Assembly (NCBI RefSeq): GCF_024362695.1
Contig: NC_065415.1
Span: 5,311,438 to 5,375,437 of the forward strand
From: Pectinophora gossypiella
Lineage: Eukaryota > Arthropoda > Insecta > Lepidoptera > Gelechiidae
Length of the DNA stretch: 64,000 bases
Direction of reading: 5' to 3'
The notes beneath the pieces were generated by a model. That model was not told the DNA's origin. It did not search any database and saw only the letters and a list, made by a program, of their open reading frames with translations. This document shows, piece by piece, positions 33,548-45,536 of the stretch. A program made the position numbers and the translations under genes. The number at the start of each line of letters is the position of its first letter. Position 1 is the first letter of the stretch.

Positions 33548-33807
33548 TATTTCAAACCCGTTCTAGGACTTCTGTCTCCACCTCTGAATACTGACAGTTA
33601 CTGCAGCCCTCTGTTAGGTTCCAGTCCCTGTGTGTGTGTGTTTCTATATCCCTTAAAAGATTGAATGTAAGGCAAGCAATGATTAATACTCAATCTCAAT
33701 CAATCAATCAAGCCCCCACAGTCAATCTATCGATTATTTTATCGATTTATCTCTTATTCAATCTCAAGCCTCAAATGCTCACTGGAGTAAATGATAATAT
33801 TTTCCTA

Positions 33808-33839
33808 TTCCGGAAAACATTATCGATTGTTTTCCGGAA
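33808..33839. repeat. Perfect 12-bp inverted repeat, 8-bp loop
   Basis: ttccggaaaaca at 33808-33819 faces tgttttccggaa at 33828-33839 around ttatcgat. It could form a small hairpin. No role can be assigned. The overlapping open frames (33634-33897, 33791-34066) have no recognised domain. Confidence 0.6.
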
Positions 33840-34049
33840 AGGATTTTACTGGATTAGAAAGTATAGAATTACCCGACGTAATATTCTTTACCTATGATGA
33901 GATGCATACTATTTGTAGCGAACTCTATTTACAGCTCAAAATATACATATATACATACATGTACCTACTTAAAAATATTATGAGTAACATCTGTCATCTG
34001 TTTTGGGTTGAGCAAAGTCAAAAACATCAAAGATTACTTTCAATCACTT

Positions 34050-34370
34050 TTAATGGCGTCCTATGAGCTATATACGACAATCTCTATGTTTAATAAAAAG
34101 TAGGACGGTACTAGTACCTACTTATAATCGCTTGACGGAGTGCTAAGATATATATTTTGAACTAGATATGACAATCTCTTTGCTTAATAATATGCAGGAC
34201 GGTACTAGTACCTATTTATAATCACTTGATAGAGTCCTAAGATATATATTATGCACTAGATATGGCCATTTCAATGTTTAATAATATGCAGGACGGTATT
34301 AGTACCTACATACCACTTTAGATGGATTCCTATGATGTATATTATGAACTAGATACGAAAAACTCTATGT
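34050..34370. repeat. Tandem repeat, ~94-bp unit, about 3.3 copies
   Basis: Units carry gacaatctctatgtttaata, then aggacggtactagtacctac, then a cttgayggagtcctaagata-like end. Unit phases fall at about 34071, 34165, 34260 and 34354. Divergence rises rightward. Noncoding. Confidence 0.75.
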
Positions 34371-34710
34371 AATGATTAAGCATCTTCTACCGTGGAATGA
34401 TTTATGCTGCATAGAACGATTTAATATTTTCTCTTCGTACAAACGCCAAAGATGTCTACAAATCAATCAAAATACATTTATTAGGTCAATTATTACAAGT
34501 ACTGTAAATGACCGTTAGACCGTTATTCGTTACCGTAAACAAAACAATACCGTAATCAAATATTTAGTACCGGTATTCGCGGTTTAGGATACGTTAATAA
34601 ATTGTTCGAAATGTCGGGATACTGTTAGTGCTATTATAAGAAGATGAGTAATACACGTTCTAGTCAGGTATAAGGTAATTGTGTCACTGTCGGCTATAAG
34701 CGAGTCTACT

Positions 34711-34840
34711 AATTTAAGACCCACGCTCTTGTCGGTGTAGCCTTCTCCAAGCTACATTTAAAGGGAAAAATAAGGCAGTCGCTTCGCTTTTGCCTTCCGC
34801 CCCGTAATTCTCTATCTGACGCGAGTGGGATGGCGCCCAG
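34711..34840 (+). repeat. Interspersed repeat, family E copy 3
   Basis: aatttaagacccacgctctt, gggaaaaataaggcagtcgc, ttccgccccgtaattctcta and gagtgggatggcgcccag match the other two copies. The GC-richer sequence after it (to about 35050) may belong to the same longer element, since copy 2 shares ctgcagccctctgttagg-like sequence. Confidence 0.6.
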
Positions 34841-36174
34841 AAATACTGCTGCCCTCGGTCAGGATCCAGGTTACAATCCCTGTGACTTGCCCCTTCCGTC
34901 CCGCATTGCCGTATCGATGGCTCCCATCTCCGCCTCTACAACCGTTGAGGTCTTCGCCCGTATCTCTAGGCTAGAGTTCTACGTTATATTCCGTAGGTCT
35001 GGGTCCCTATCTAAGATATATGCTAGTGTTAGTGTTAGAACTGGCATCCTCAATCTCTTTTTTCAATACGATAACGAACAATAGCGAAATAACAGTTAAC
35101 AATTTTAAATCAAGTAAACTCAATAAGCCACTTACGTTGGTTCTTTTGCAGTTTTGATTTTCAATCGATTCGAAGACCAAGTCATCGTTTCACGCTTCTC
35201 CGCTCCCACTGAGACTAGCTAGTAGTGGAAGTAACATCACAACACGATACTCGACATCAATTTAAAGTATGATTGAATGAAATACGAGGCGTCTATTCAA
35301 TCTGTTCATTTACTACATACATTTACGAACAAGAAAACAGATGTTCTTGTTCGTTAGGCTATAATTGTGACTGGAAGTGAGGTACGAAGGTTTAATTGAA
35401 TCAATTGATATGCACGTACTAAATCTATCCACGTAGATAACACTCGCTACGTCTGTTGGTCGAAACGCGCGATATAATTCGCGCCGCTCGCGGTTCGCTT
35501 ACCGTACCGCGGGGGCTCCATTTTGAACGTTACTTAACATTTTGATTTTGACGCTTTTACCCTTCTGTAATAATTATAAATGGTGGGTAAGTATTAAACA
35601 TTTATGTTTGTAGTCTTAAGTGAAACACGAAGCAAAACTTTGGACTTATATTGAGCATTCATTATTATGTATGCCATTTCCTTATCTCGGGCCTATGGAG
35701 TCTCGGACTTTAGGAAGGCGTTATTATTATTACATTATCATAGATTGGTAACTGTTTTACTTATTAGACTTATTGCTCTGCACACCACGCTGGGGAATAC
35801 GGGCGTGACTTTATGTTTGTAGACTGATAAAAATATTAGCAATAGTTTAAGTAACCTATATAAATAAAACATGAAATTCAGTTTCCAAGTACAAAATAGT
35901 TAGCTTCAAACCCGTGTCCTAAATAGGCATTAGCACAGAGCAAATTCCCACAGTGAGTTATGAGGTTGGCAGCATCACCGCACGCCACTATTGTTTCCAA
36001 CGGTCAAGGTTGCGCCCGCGCCGCGCCGCTCAACACTTTTACTAGCATTGTCTACTTTACTTCTCTACTTCTACCCATAGAACATTAGGACATGGGGTTC
36101 TGTTTAAACTAGGTACGTGAACTTGGATGCTCTTACTTTATTTCATGTCAATATAAGTTACTAGTCCGTGTACT
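34841..36174. other. No gene; GC-rich patch
   Basis: A CpG-dense patch at 35464-35515 (cgcgcgatataattcgcgcc, ccgtaccgcgggggctcc) stands out from AT-rich flanks. No initiator, ORF or splice site of note was found beside it. Confidence 0.4.
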
Positions 36175-36330
36175 TACGGTCACGAGCATTAATATGTATA
36201 ATATACTTTGGTACCACGTCACATTAACTTTTTTGACAAATTGAACTGTAAGTCTCACTAAATGTCAAATATGTTAGTGCGACAGAGTCCTAAAGTGGGT
36301 ACATTACGTATATATTGCTCATGACTGTAC
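36175..36330 (-). mobile_element. Tc1/mariner-like MITE, copy 2 of 4
   Basis: Inverted relative to 32649-32796: tacggtcacgagcattaata at the left, tatattgctcatgactgtac at the right. The internal sequence is near identical to copy 1. Confidence 0.7.
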
Positions 36331-36562
36331 ATCGTATTGTCACTGGTTGGAATCCCGGCTCGGGGTCTAAACAACTAAATTCTACTTTATGACGTTTTTC
36401 TTGCAGCTCCTTTTCGCCGGCTATACAAGTTTAAAATTAACTTAAGAAAGTTTTTTTAACCTAATTGAGAAAGGTTTTCACACTCTGCAAGTGTTTTCTT
36501 ATATGGTAAATAGACTATAAGTGTTGTAAATTTTTGTCATATTGTTTTTAAAATTGTCATTG

Positions 36563-36727
36563 TTATTATTAATTATACTCGCTCCTTGTTCGAGAGGTTT
36601 TAAACAGTGTAGTCTACGTCTTATGCTCCAGCATCGTCACAATTTTCAAAGCTCATATCCAAAGCTAAAAAAAAAAGTTAGTTTCCCGCTTCCTGAACGC
36701 AGCTGTCAACTAATGTCATTACGGTTT
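36563..36727 (+). repeat. Dispersed copy of the 41.9-42.3 kb element
   Basis: Starts aattatactcgctccttgtt and includes cagtgtagtctacgtcttat, aattttcaaagctcatatcc and cttcctgaacgcagctgtca. The reverse complement of 42110-42247 matches almost base for base. The copy stops abruptly after ctaatgtcatta. Just upstream, 36393-36415 (tttttcttgcagctcctttt) resembles the LINE tail at 43550-43790. Confidence 0.65.
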
Positions 36728-38074
36728 TTGTGCACCGGCGCGTCACTTCGCCTCCGTAAATAAACTAATTGAAAACCAATATTTAATACAAAAACATGAT
36801 TGATATAGTGCGAAAAATCTGTTACTTACATAATCAAGTGCTTTTTTCTCTAAAAAAGCTAGAAACAGTACCAAAGAAAAAATGTGGATGACGACGAGCG
36901 TAAGTTCTTTTTGATAAAACAAAACGTGGATTATACTGGTAAGTCTTAACATTATCCATCTACTAAAACAAGAGAAGATATAATTATGATCAATTCAATT
37001 TAATTCCTTTTATTGTCGAAAACAAATTACTTTTTTTTGAGGTTATAATTTTATAATCCTAACATTCGAAGAAGTAACTTAAGTTGGTACTTATTACTAA
37101 TAAAAGTAACTAGTTTTATTAACAGAAATAATAATAATATTAAAATTGTATCGTGTTCGTGTTATAACAGTGATTTAAAAGTTATACTTTATTCCGATGT
37201 TGATGTTGTTTAAATTCGCCTTATATAAGGCAGGCAAAGATCTCAGAACTATACAGTCTTGACTTTAGTAATTTAATATTCGAAAATCACGATCAAAATA
37301 GGCCTAAGCCTTGTCTTCAGTCCCTGATTGCCGCGTTTTTATTTTCATCTGTCAAAAAAAAAAAATTTTTTGTTTCTTATTGTAATTGTGTTCTTGGCTT
37401 ATGTTGCGGTTGATAACTTACTATCAGCGAATGAAATGAGCAGTTTTATTATAAAACAAAGAGAACCAGTGAAATATAACCACAGAATGGCATAGAAAAG
37501 TAAATAATTAACTCGGAAATAATTTGACAAGTTCAGATAATTAGATGACAGAAGCACTTCATGTTTACCCTGTTCATCAAGAAGTACCTATGACACAGTA
37601 GTACTCAATATCACAGAGGTCATCTACACCATTGGTAGACAAGATACATAACTTATTCAAGATAACACTTAAAACATTTAGAGGATTATAATTGGTTTAC
37701 TACAAGATAACCATACTTAAAAATGATATTATATATATTATAACAGTACATAATCCCTTCTCACAGTCTCTGTTAAGTGGTGTTAATAATGTTATCTTCT
37801 CCGAATGATACTTACAATATAAGATGATGATAATATACCCTAACAATAAAAACAGAAAGAGTGTTAAGAGAGTACAGGCAAAAGATAGCCTTATTATAGT
37901 AAGCAATTTCTTCCAAATTACTCTAATCTTATTATAATTCAAGCTTCCAACGTATGGGTGATGATTATTGGTACCAACCTAACCAACAAGAGAACACCAC
38001 TTGGAGAGTCACCTAGTTAAGCACTAGTAGTGAACTGTCTGACTAGAGAATAGACAGACTATTTGTTTCCCTTT
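36728..38074. other. No gene seen
   Basis: AT-rich. A degenerate start of the minisatellite may reach back to about 37985. Confidence 0.4.
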
Positions 38075-39130
38075 AGAGCTATCACAATAGAGGATAGACA
38101 ATGGACTCGATGTATCAACCCTATTAACATAAAAATCAACCACTAAGACCATTCCTAAGCGCTAATATACCTATTTTACATTTCCATACCTAGAGCTATC
38201 ACTTAGAGGATAGACAATGGACTTAAAGGCACAATGCACATAAGAGCTACCATTAGGAAGGTCGCCATTGATAAGCGATAATATACCTATTTGTCATTTC
38301 CATACCTAGAGCTATCACTTAGAGGATAGACAATAGACTTGAAGGTATCAATGCAATGAATGTAAGAGCTACCACTAAGAAAGTCGCCATTGACAAGCGC
38401 TAACATATCTATTTCTCATTTCCATACCTAGAGCTATCACTTAGAGGATAGACAATAGACTTGAAGGTATCAATGCAATGAACATAAGAGCTACCACTAG
38501 GAAGGTCGCCACTGACAAGCGCTAACATACCTATTTCTCATTTCCATACTTAGAGCTATCACTTAGAGGATAGACAATGGACTTGATGGTATCAACCTAA
38601 TTAACAAAAGATCTACCACCAGGAAGGTCGCCATTGCCAAGCGCTAATATACCTATTTATCATTTCCATGCCTAGAGCTATCACTTAGAGGATAGACAAT
38701 GGACTTGAAGGTATCAACACAATGAATGTAAGAGCTACCACTAAGAAAGTCGCCATTGACAAGCGCTAACATACCTATTTCTCATTTCCATACTTAGAGC
38801 TATCACTTAGAGGATAGACAATGGACTTGATGGTATGAACCATATTAACATAAGAGCTACCACGATTATGGTCGGCATTGGCAAGCGCTATATACCTATT
38901 TCTCATTTCCATACTTAGAGCTATCACTTAGAGGATAGACAATGGACTTTATGGTATGAACCCTATTAATATAAGAGCTACCACGATTATGGTCGGCATT
39001 AGCAAGCGCTATATACCTATTTCTCATTTCCATACCTAGAGCTATCACTTAGAGGATAGACAATGGACTTGATGGTATCAACTCAAATAACATAAAGCTA
39101 CCACTACAAGTATCGCCTTTTGCTAAACGC
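38075..39130. repeat. Minisatellite: about nine units of ~121 bp
   Basis: The motif agagctatcac starts units at 38075, 38192, 38308, 38430, 38552, 38674, 38796, 38917 and 39038. Spacings are 117, 116, 122, 122, 122, 122, 121 and 121. Each unit carries agaggatagacaatggactt, aagagctaccac, gtcgccattgacaagcgcta and a tatttctcatttccata end. The central units are most alike and the edge units diverge, which is typical of unequal exchange. No frame stays open across the units. Confidence 0.93.
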
Positions 39131-39575
39131 TAGTAGATAGCTAGAACATAGACCAACTATTTTTTATACTTTTATTTCCATGTTTGGTTTGTCAATTGAG
39201 GAATCGAAGATAAACCATTGAATTGTCGGGGCTTACCTACCCATGTTGAAACTCAAGATTAGACTAATGCTGAGAAACAATAGACTATTATGTCAAATTG
39301 ATTATTATAAAATAATGAGAGTACAAATTCTGAAGAAATAACCGACAATTCAAAACCTAAAAGCCTCTGTTCTATTAATCAACCTCAACTGTGCTAGAAA
39401 TCAAAGTATGTAATGTCAGAGATTACTTTCAAAAGAGATAACTGTACACAAGACATGGTTAGAGAATACTGCTATTAAATTCTTTCAACCAACATCATAA
39501 AATTCAAATAGCACATAAATAATAATGAATAACATTGCCCGAAGAGTGAGTAAACGAGATAGCAACAGGATCTGT
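39131..39575. other. No gene seen
   Basis: Short spacer between the minisatellite and the Gln-rich patch. Confidence 0.4.
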
Positions 39576-39830
39576 GGAACAGAGACAACAGTATCAGCAG
39601 GCAACCCCACAGCCAACAGCATGAACAGAAAGCCCACAAGGAACAGTATCAGCAGGCCGCCCCACAGCCAGCAATAAAAGCAGTGATGCAACCAGTCATG
39701 ATCAGCAGTGCTATAACCAGCAGTACCAGCAGCCCTACAGCCAGCAGTAGTAGCAGAGCTACAACCAGATGTATTAGCAGTCTCACAGCCATTAGTATCA
39801 ACAGTGGCCCAGGCAGCAAGGCCGTTTAAG
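39576..39830 (+). pseudogene. Decayed Gln/Tyr/Pro-rich coding-like patch
   Basis: Plus-strand reading gives fragments such as QQYQQATPQPTA, EQYQQAAPQPA and NQQYQQPYSQQ, broken by stops and frame changes. The DNA shows three spaced copies of gtaycagcaggc plus cccacagccagca (about 39591, 39646, 39723). This could be the wreck of a gene for a Gln-rich protein, or simply a CAG-rich imperfect repeat. I cannot name a parent. A hydrophobic minus-strand frame here is the shadow of the CAG bias. Confidence 0.35.
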
Positions 39831-41917
39831 AATAGTACCTCATGAGGAGGAAGAATTCCCTATAAAGTTATAATGGGAAAATTTGCACAAGCAAATATAT
39901 TTTTCAAGATTCTGGTAAAATTAATTCCGAATGTCTATCACTAAAAGTTTTAGCATTATCATTAAGACATGGGATTCAAATCCTGTCTTTGTTAATCAGG
40001 AATAACAATACTAATCTCAGTATAAATTGGGGTACCTACCTGATAATATTATAACTTCAATGAAAATTTCCTTCAAGTATTACATTCGAAATTGTAAAAT
40101 ATTGATACCTAGTTCGGTTAGATAGAATAGTTGCCCTTTTTATTATTAACTCATAGGTGAAAAGGAAGGAAAAATAGTTCATTAGTAACATATAACTTAC
40201 ATCACCATTAGCGTTTTCTCTAAATTATGTTGTTGTAGATTTATTATGTTGTTGCTGATCAGCCCAAAACACAGTTTACAATTAATATAAAAATTACAAC
40301 AATAATGTCCCTCCACTTAATCAATCGGAACCAAACTGCAGTGGAGAAGTAACAATAATATTTTCATGATAAATATATGTTTATCTTATTTTTCGGTTAG
40401 TGTTGTAACGTAAATCAGGCAGGTCCCTTCACTAAATAACCTGACATATTAAATCTTCAGGATGGGTACGAGAAGTGAATCCCTGTGCAAACAACAGGAT
40501 CATGTTAAGTTAGTTTAAAGGAAAGGATGATTTTTACGAACGATGATAATATACCTACACGACCGATAATTAATAAATTAATGTTATCCTTATATGTAAC
40601 TGCACACCTAAGGGTAAAATATGTTTTATTCATTTATTTATTTTTTCCAGTAAATAATAGGACGTCACTATTACTGTCCTAAAAACAAATTCAATAATTA
40701 TTACACTAAAGAGATAGCTGCGTAAACAATGTTACGTGTGTTAATGTGTTGTGTGTACGTTGTTCTATCATCTGATTGGTGGGTGAAAGGTTGCATAGAG
40801 GAATAGGAAAAAAATCCACAACAAGTTATATTTATTATTACCACATAAAAAAATATACTAAATATTATTACCAAGCCCATATGGTCGATATTAGGTAATA
40901 CACAATTACTTGGGCTCAGGTAATCTATTTTAATAAAAACAAAATCTTAATTATTACGAAGATAATTATCACACAAGTACATAATGTAAATGCACTTCCC
41001 CTCTTTATACTTTCAGCCTCATTTAACAATATCTTATAATAAAGAGGAAAGTTTAGTTCAGTGGTTCTGAATATTTTAATGAAAAAGGTCATTTGAATAA
41101 ATGTATCGAAATTCTTACTTGTACTTATATTTGTATTTTCTCTAATCAATTTGACATGTTGTCTTAGGATTCATTTAACTACTCAATGTCGACAACAATT
41201 GCCAACTTAGCACAGGATGTTACAATCAATCTTGTGTCTGGGTGCCCTCGTCATTACCCGTTCTTCTTTATGTATTTCTTCTTCTTTTATGTATGTAAAC
41301 AAATAATGTGTAACTTTGATAATTATTGTAGCCCTTGGTATGCCAATGAAAAATGAGTGTTATACTATATGATGAAGTCTCACAGTCCTTTCGACTATAA
41401 CTATCGTTGTTGTTCAAGAGCTTCGGAAATGTGCTCTATGGTGAGGTCCCTGTGAGGCTCTTATAGCCAATCTTGATGTTGAGCTCATTCAGAAATTTGT
41501 TCTTGTGTAGTTCTTTTGTTGTGAAATTGATAGTAATGTGAAATAGGTATTTAATGTACTTGCTCAACTTCAACTTAATTATTTAGAACTATGTATCTAT
41601 TCTAGTACAGTATAGTATAACCATATATTATATAACATACATAATATCGATTCCATTCTTGAGAACTGGTGAAACTTGTTTAGCGAACAGTTATTATTCT
41701 TATTGTTTTTTACATGATAATATCAAAACGTTTGGTGGAACGCCGCGCTGAGTTTATCAGGCGACGGCTGTGCCTCTCACTGCCTTTATTGGGATTAAAG
41801 TCATGGGCAGCTTAATTAGCTTTCGTGATAACAATGTACTTTATTCATTAATGAATAATCATATTATTGGTACTCGTTTCAATTTAAATGTTTCATTCCC
41901 AACTAAACTTTGAACAT
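39831..41917. other. No gene seen
   Basis: AT-rich, with short open frames only. A family D scrap is at about 41755-41800 (ggcgacggctgtgcctctca). Confidence 0.4.
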
Positions 41918-42305
41918 CTACACTGTTTAAAACCTCTCGAACAAGGAGCGAGTATAATTATGAGATTAAACGAACTTACCTGTAAGTGAAGTTCTATCTC
42001 AATTATACGAAGCTCCTTGTTCGAGAGGACTCCCTCCCTTCAATTTGAATATCCCGCCCTAAAGCTTCCACAGGTGATGGAGTTGTCCATGAAACATGCT
42101 TTAAACATAATGACATTAGTTGACAGCTGCGTTCAGGAAGCGGGAAACTAACTTTTTTTTTTAGCTTTGGATATGAGCTTTGAAAATTGTGACGATGCTG
42201 GAGCATAAGACGTAGACTACACTGTTTAAAACCTCTCGAACAAGGAGCTTCGTATAATTGAGATAGAACTTCACTTACAGGTAAGTTCGTTTAATCTCAT
42301 AATTA
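41918..42305. repeat. Element with an IR-bounded segment in both orientations
   Basis: ctacactgtttaaaacctct plus cgaacaaggagc occurs as a direct repeat at 41918-41949 and 42217-42248. After the first copy, a ~62-bp segment runs gagtataattatgagattaa to caattatacgaa and closes with the inverted copy gctccttgttcgagagg (42012-42028). After the second copy the same segment runs in the opposite orientation (cgtataattgagatagaact to gtttaatctcataatta). The ~190 bp between (42029-42216) is shared with 36563-36727. No ORF. The mechanism is unknown. Confidence 0.7.
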
Positions 42306-42459
42306 ATTTTGTTTCAATTTAAGTACTTATAATTATAATTATCTCTTTTTTAGTTTCTTGTTATTTTTTCTTGTTTTTGCTACACCCTCCCGGGTTCGTA
42401 TGTGGTACTATAATAATATTTATAATAACTATTTACCGTATGGTGTGCAATAAATACTT
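42306..42459. other. Spacer
   Basis: Nothing supported. Confidence 0.35.
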
Positions 42460-42570
42460 TGACTTTGTGAGAAGCTGCAGTAGTTTTAGGTGGATGAGAC
42501 GTTCGTTATGTAATATAAAACGATTCAAAGTGAAACTATGTTACCTACGGAATAAAGATATTTTTTAATT
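42460..42570 (+). repeat. LINE 3' tail, copy 1
   Basis: gagaagctgcagtagtttta, then ggatgagacgttcgttatgt, then aataaagatattttttaatt. The same tail is at 43670-43790, and a decayed piece is at about 43025-43110. Ends in an AT-rich 3' terminus with a polyadenylation-like aataaa. Confidence 0.55.
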
Positions 42571-43024
42571 TAATTTTAGTTTGAATTTATGTTTGGATCA
42601 CAGATAATTGATAACACATGGTTTCCAAGATTTGTCCCCTACATGGAACTTAAATATAGATGGCAACGCATCGGTGTACAAGTTAAACACCTCCATTTAC
42701 CCTTTCGGGGTTACAAGCGTGTTTCTATTTTATATTTTCACTGTCACTATTATTTTTCGTAATCGTTTGCAGCTTGGCTAAGACCCTTGGTGTTAATTGA
42801 TGACTCCTGTGTCAAAATGCGATGTAGTTTTAGCTTCAAGTCATCCTAATGCCGTATAGTTAGCTTAATGATGAGTGAATGCACCGTTTCACAGGTTTCA
42901 TAAGTCAGATTAGAGATACCACCACAAAGACTGAATATGATGGAGTTGCCGCCATAGACACAGTGTGTCAAAACGTGGGACATGTAGACAACAATGTGAA
43001 CTCTGTTATGAACATCTAAGGGAC

Positions 43025-43110
43025 TGTGCCGAAGGTTTTCCTGCAGCTACTTTTCCTTGGCTGTACACAGGTTGTCAGAAGCTGTAGTACTTTTAGGCGG
43101 CTAAGGTTAA
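43025..43110 (+). repeat. LINE 3' tail, decayed copy
   Basis: gaaggttttcctgcagctac, ccttggctgtacacaggttg and gaagctgtagtacttttagg align with 43556-43700. Confidence 0.5.
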
Positions 43111-43198
43111 TAATTATTAAGAAGATATGAATGCATGGGATTAACTGTCTGGAAACTGATATTAGGCAGCCAAATTACTAAATTGTATAACTATTTTT

Positions 43199-43475
43199 AT
43201 AATTAAAGCACATAATACCAGGTTCTTACCACGTTAAAATCAGGGATATGAGACTCCCGATATTTCAACGCTGTTGCAAGCGCCATGATCACGGGATGAC
43301 TTGAAATTGGAGTAGTCTAATAAAAAAAAATCTAAGGGCAAACACACCTATCTGTCTACCCTTCTTCTTTGCCGTTTGTTTCTACATTTGATGTTGGAAT
43401 CCCATAAAAATGAATTAATATCTCATATCCATGATTTTAACGCGGTACGAACCCGGTATTATGCGTTTAAATTAT
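43199..43475. mobile_element. MITE with ~50-bp TIRs
   Basis: The left end cataataccaggttcttacc plus acgttaaaatcagggatatg is mirrored by the right end catatccatgattttaacgc plus ggtacgaacccggtattatg. The interior includes gatatttcaacgctgttgca and gcgccatgatcacgggatga. No ORF. Target duplication unclear. Confidence 0.65.
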
Positions 43476-43549
43476 GATAATAACCGCGTACACCTGAAAC
43501 AATGTACAATATTTCAAGTTTTTTTTAATAAAAATAACGTCTAGAGCCG

Positions 43550-43790
43550 GCCCTCTTCCGAGGTTTTTCTTGCAGCTCTTTTCCCCGGCTATGCATTTTT
43601 TTTTTGACGTGACTTATTGTAGATTTGCCGCAGATGGCATTAACTACTTGGCCGGAACCGGCTATGCAGGTTGTGAGAAGCTGCAGTAGTTTTAGGCGGA
43701 TGAGACGTTCGTCATGTAAAAATGACGATTCAAAGTGTAACTATGTTAACAGCTGAATACAGATATTTTTGAGTTTGAGTAAAATTATCT
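43550..43790 (+). repeat. LINE 3' tail, copy 2, interrupted by a 62-bp insertion
   Basis: Reads ccgaggtttttcttgcagct, an interruption at 43596-43657, then ggttgtgagaagctgcagta and gcggatgagacgttcgtcat, ending agatatttttgagtttgag. Apart from the insertion it aligns with 42460-42570 and 43025-43110. Confidence 0.65.
43585..43668 (-). repeat. 62-bp retroposon insertion with 11-bp target-site duplication
   Basis: Direct repeats ccggctatgca lie at 43585-43595 and 43658-43668. Between them is T10 plus gacgtgacttattgtagatt and tgccgcagatgg, ending ggccggaa. On the minus strand this is a poly(A)-tailed, heavily 5'-truncated retroposon. Removing the insert and one duplication restores the LINE tail. 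The same 3' end is at 8013-8060 and 58785-58842. Confidence 0.88.
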
Positions 43791-44870
43791 GTATATAATC
43801 GACTCTTAGTAATTCCTTAATTATATATAGGGATACTATTGTAGCTCTTCCTACCCTTTCGGGGATTTAGATAGTTAGATAGTTTGATAAAATACTTTAT
43901 ACTTTAAAACAAAATACAATAAACACTTTTTAACACTTTTTTTTACTTTTTTTTAGGCATAATGCTATATATATTATGATGCGTGTAATAGCTTGTATTA
44001 TTCTGCCTTATTTTGGTCATAACAATCATTCATCAGTCATAACTTTCCAAATTATCACTAAGTAATTATTAGTCTAAATTTTTTGTAACATTATTTAGCA
44101 ATGCTACCTTGAAACTAATTTAGCCAGGTCTAATCACGCAGAGACAAACTCTTAACCAATTCACCAATTAGACAACATTGGACACACTGTGTCTATTTAT
44201 TAAAATAAATTTTATAAGTAGGTATCGTTCAGCAAGTTATGAGCGATTAGACTTTTTATTATTTTGTTCTGATTTTAACATGAAAAGAAAAAAATGGTGT
44301 CAACCTCATCAAAGATCCACAAGAATAGTTTTTACACTGATATAAAGATACATAATTATGTACATAAGATCGCGCCTATTTCCCATTGGGGTAAACAGGG
44401 ATCATGGAATTCCATTCCAATCACACCAATTGCCTTATCTTTTAAATATCATTCTTAAATACTCTCTCATTCTACATTCTTACATTTTAAAACTGCCGTG
44501 ATGCAAACGTAATGCCACATAACGTATGCAATATAAGTCAAAATTATAATAGATTTTGTCCACGTTTTCCCAGACACGAAACACTGTGCATTGTCCCACG
44601 CCATTTGCATTGAGAGGTTGGGACGGCACTGAGGCACGAAATAATTATTTACCAACCGTTGGTAAACTTAAAGGTTTGTGGTGAAATATTATGCTATGTC
44701 CTTTTTGAATGTATTTATAACGTCATAAAATATTTGCGCTTATTGCGTATTTAAAATTCGCGTGTTTTATTCAAGCATAACGCCTGTATCCTCGAAGGGG
44801 TAGGCAGGTGTATAGTATCTATAAGTTGCAAGCCTATTGCCCTTTACCGGGTACAAATCCTTGAAACCAC
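43791..44870. other. No gene seen
   Basis: AT-rich sequence with no supported feature. Confidence 0.4.
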
Positions 44871-45229
44871 ATTGGCCCCGATTCCTGAATACACCTACTA
44901 ATTTAATTTTAAGTTACGATTATACCTGTCATTTTGTTATCTGCCCAAAAGGATAGGGATAATTGACAGATATTAATTTTAAAATGAATCAGTGAATCAA
45001 TGAATAACCCAGGCGAATCAAATATGCAACTCGCTGATATGCTATCAACTTAATTCTGTCGGCCTATTGGCTAATGTAAAGTTTTGAGGAAGTTGTTTAA
45101 ATTTCTGCATTAAATTGACTTGTGTTCCATAAATTTTATGCTTTTCGATTATCGGTCCCTTTCCTTTTCGGAGGGTAAGTAAATGACAGGTATATCTTAA
45201 AATAAAATTAGACGGTGTCTACTACAATA
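44871..45229. mobile_element. MITE family F copy
   Basis: Left attggccccgattcctgaat, ttttaagttacgattatacc and ctgtcatttt; right aaatgacaggtatatcttaa and aataaaattagacggtgtct. The internal block matches 31629-31975 in the opposite orientation. Confidence 0.6.
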
Positions 45230-45412
45230 AGTACCATTATACATTTATATTAAACTATAATGTATCTTTGACCTAGGGATCTAGCCTATTTGTACGTTGA
45301 ATAATTGTAAATAGGTTATTTATTTAATGCGAATACAAACTCAGATTCCATATATTGGCATTGATGTAAGTTCACTTACTTGCATTACATTTTTTTTATC
45401 AATATTAGAAAC

Positions 45413-45536
45413 GTAGTCATGAGCAATATAATGTATCCACTTTAGGACTCTGTCGCATTAACATATTTGACATTTAGTGAGAGTTACAAAGTTTAGGTTT
45501 CAAAGTGTATATATATAATTAATGCTCGTGACCGTA
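45413..45536 (+). mobile_element. Tc1/mariner-like MITE, copy 3 of 4
   Basis: gtagtcatgagcaatataat at the left, aatgctcgtgaccgtac at the right. About 25-30 bp of the interior is missing compared with copies 1, 2 and 4. Confidence 0.65.

Noticed and set aside
38075..39130. Regular ~121-bp periodicity resembling a CRISPR-like array
   Set aside because: Units are contiguous and conserved along their whole length, with no repeat-spacer alternation, no cas genes and a eukaryotic context. It is a minisatellite.
39485..39691. Hydrophobic minus-strand 68-codon frame
   Set aside because: It is the complement of CAG-rich DNA, which gives Leu-rich frames automatically.
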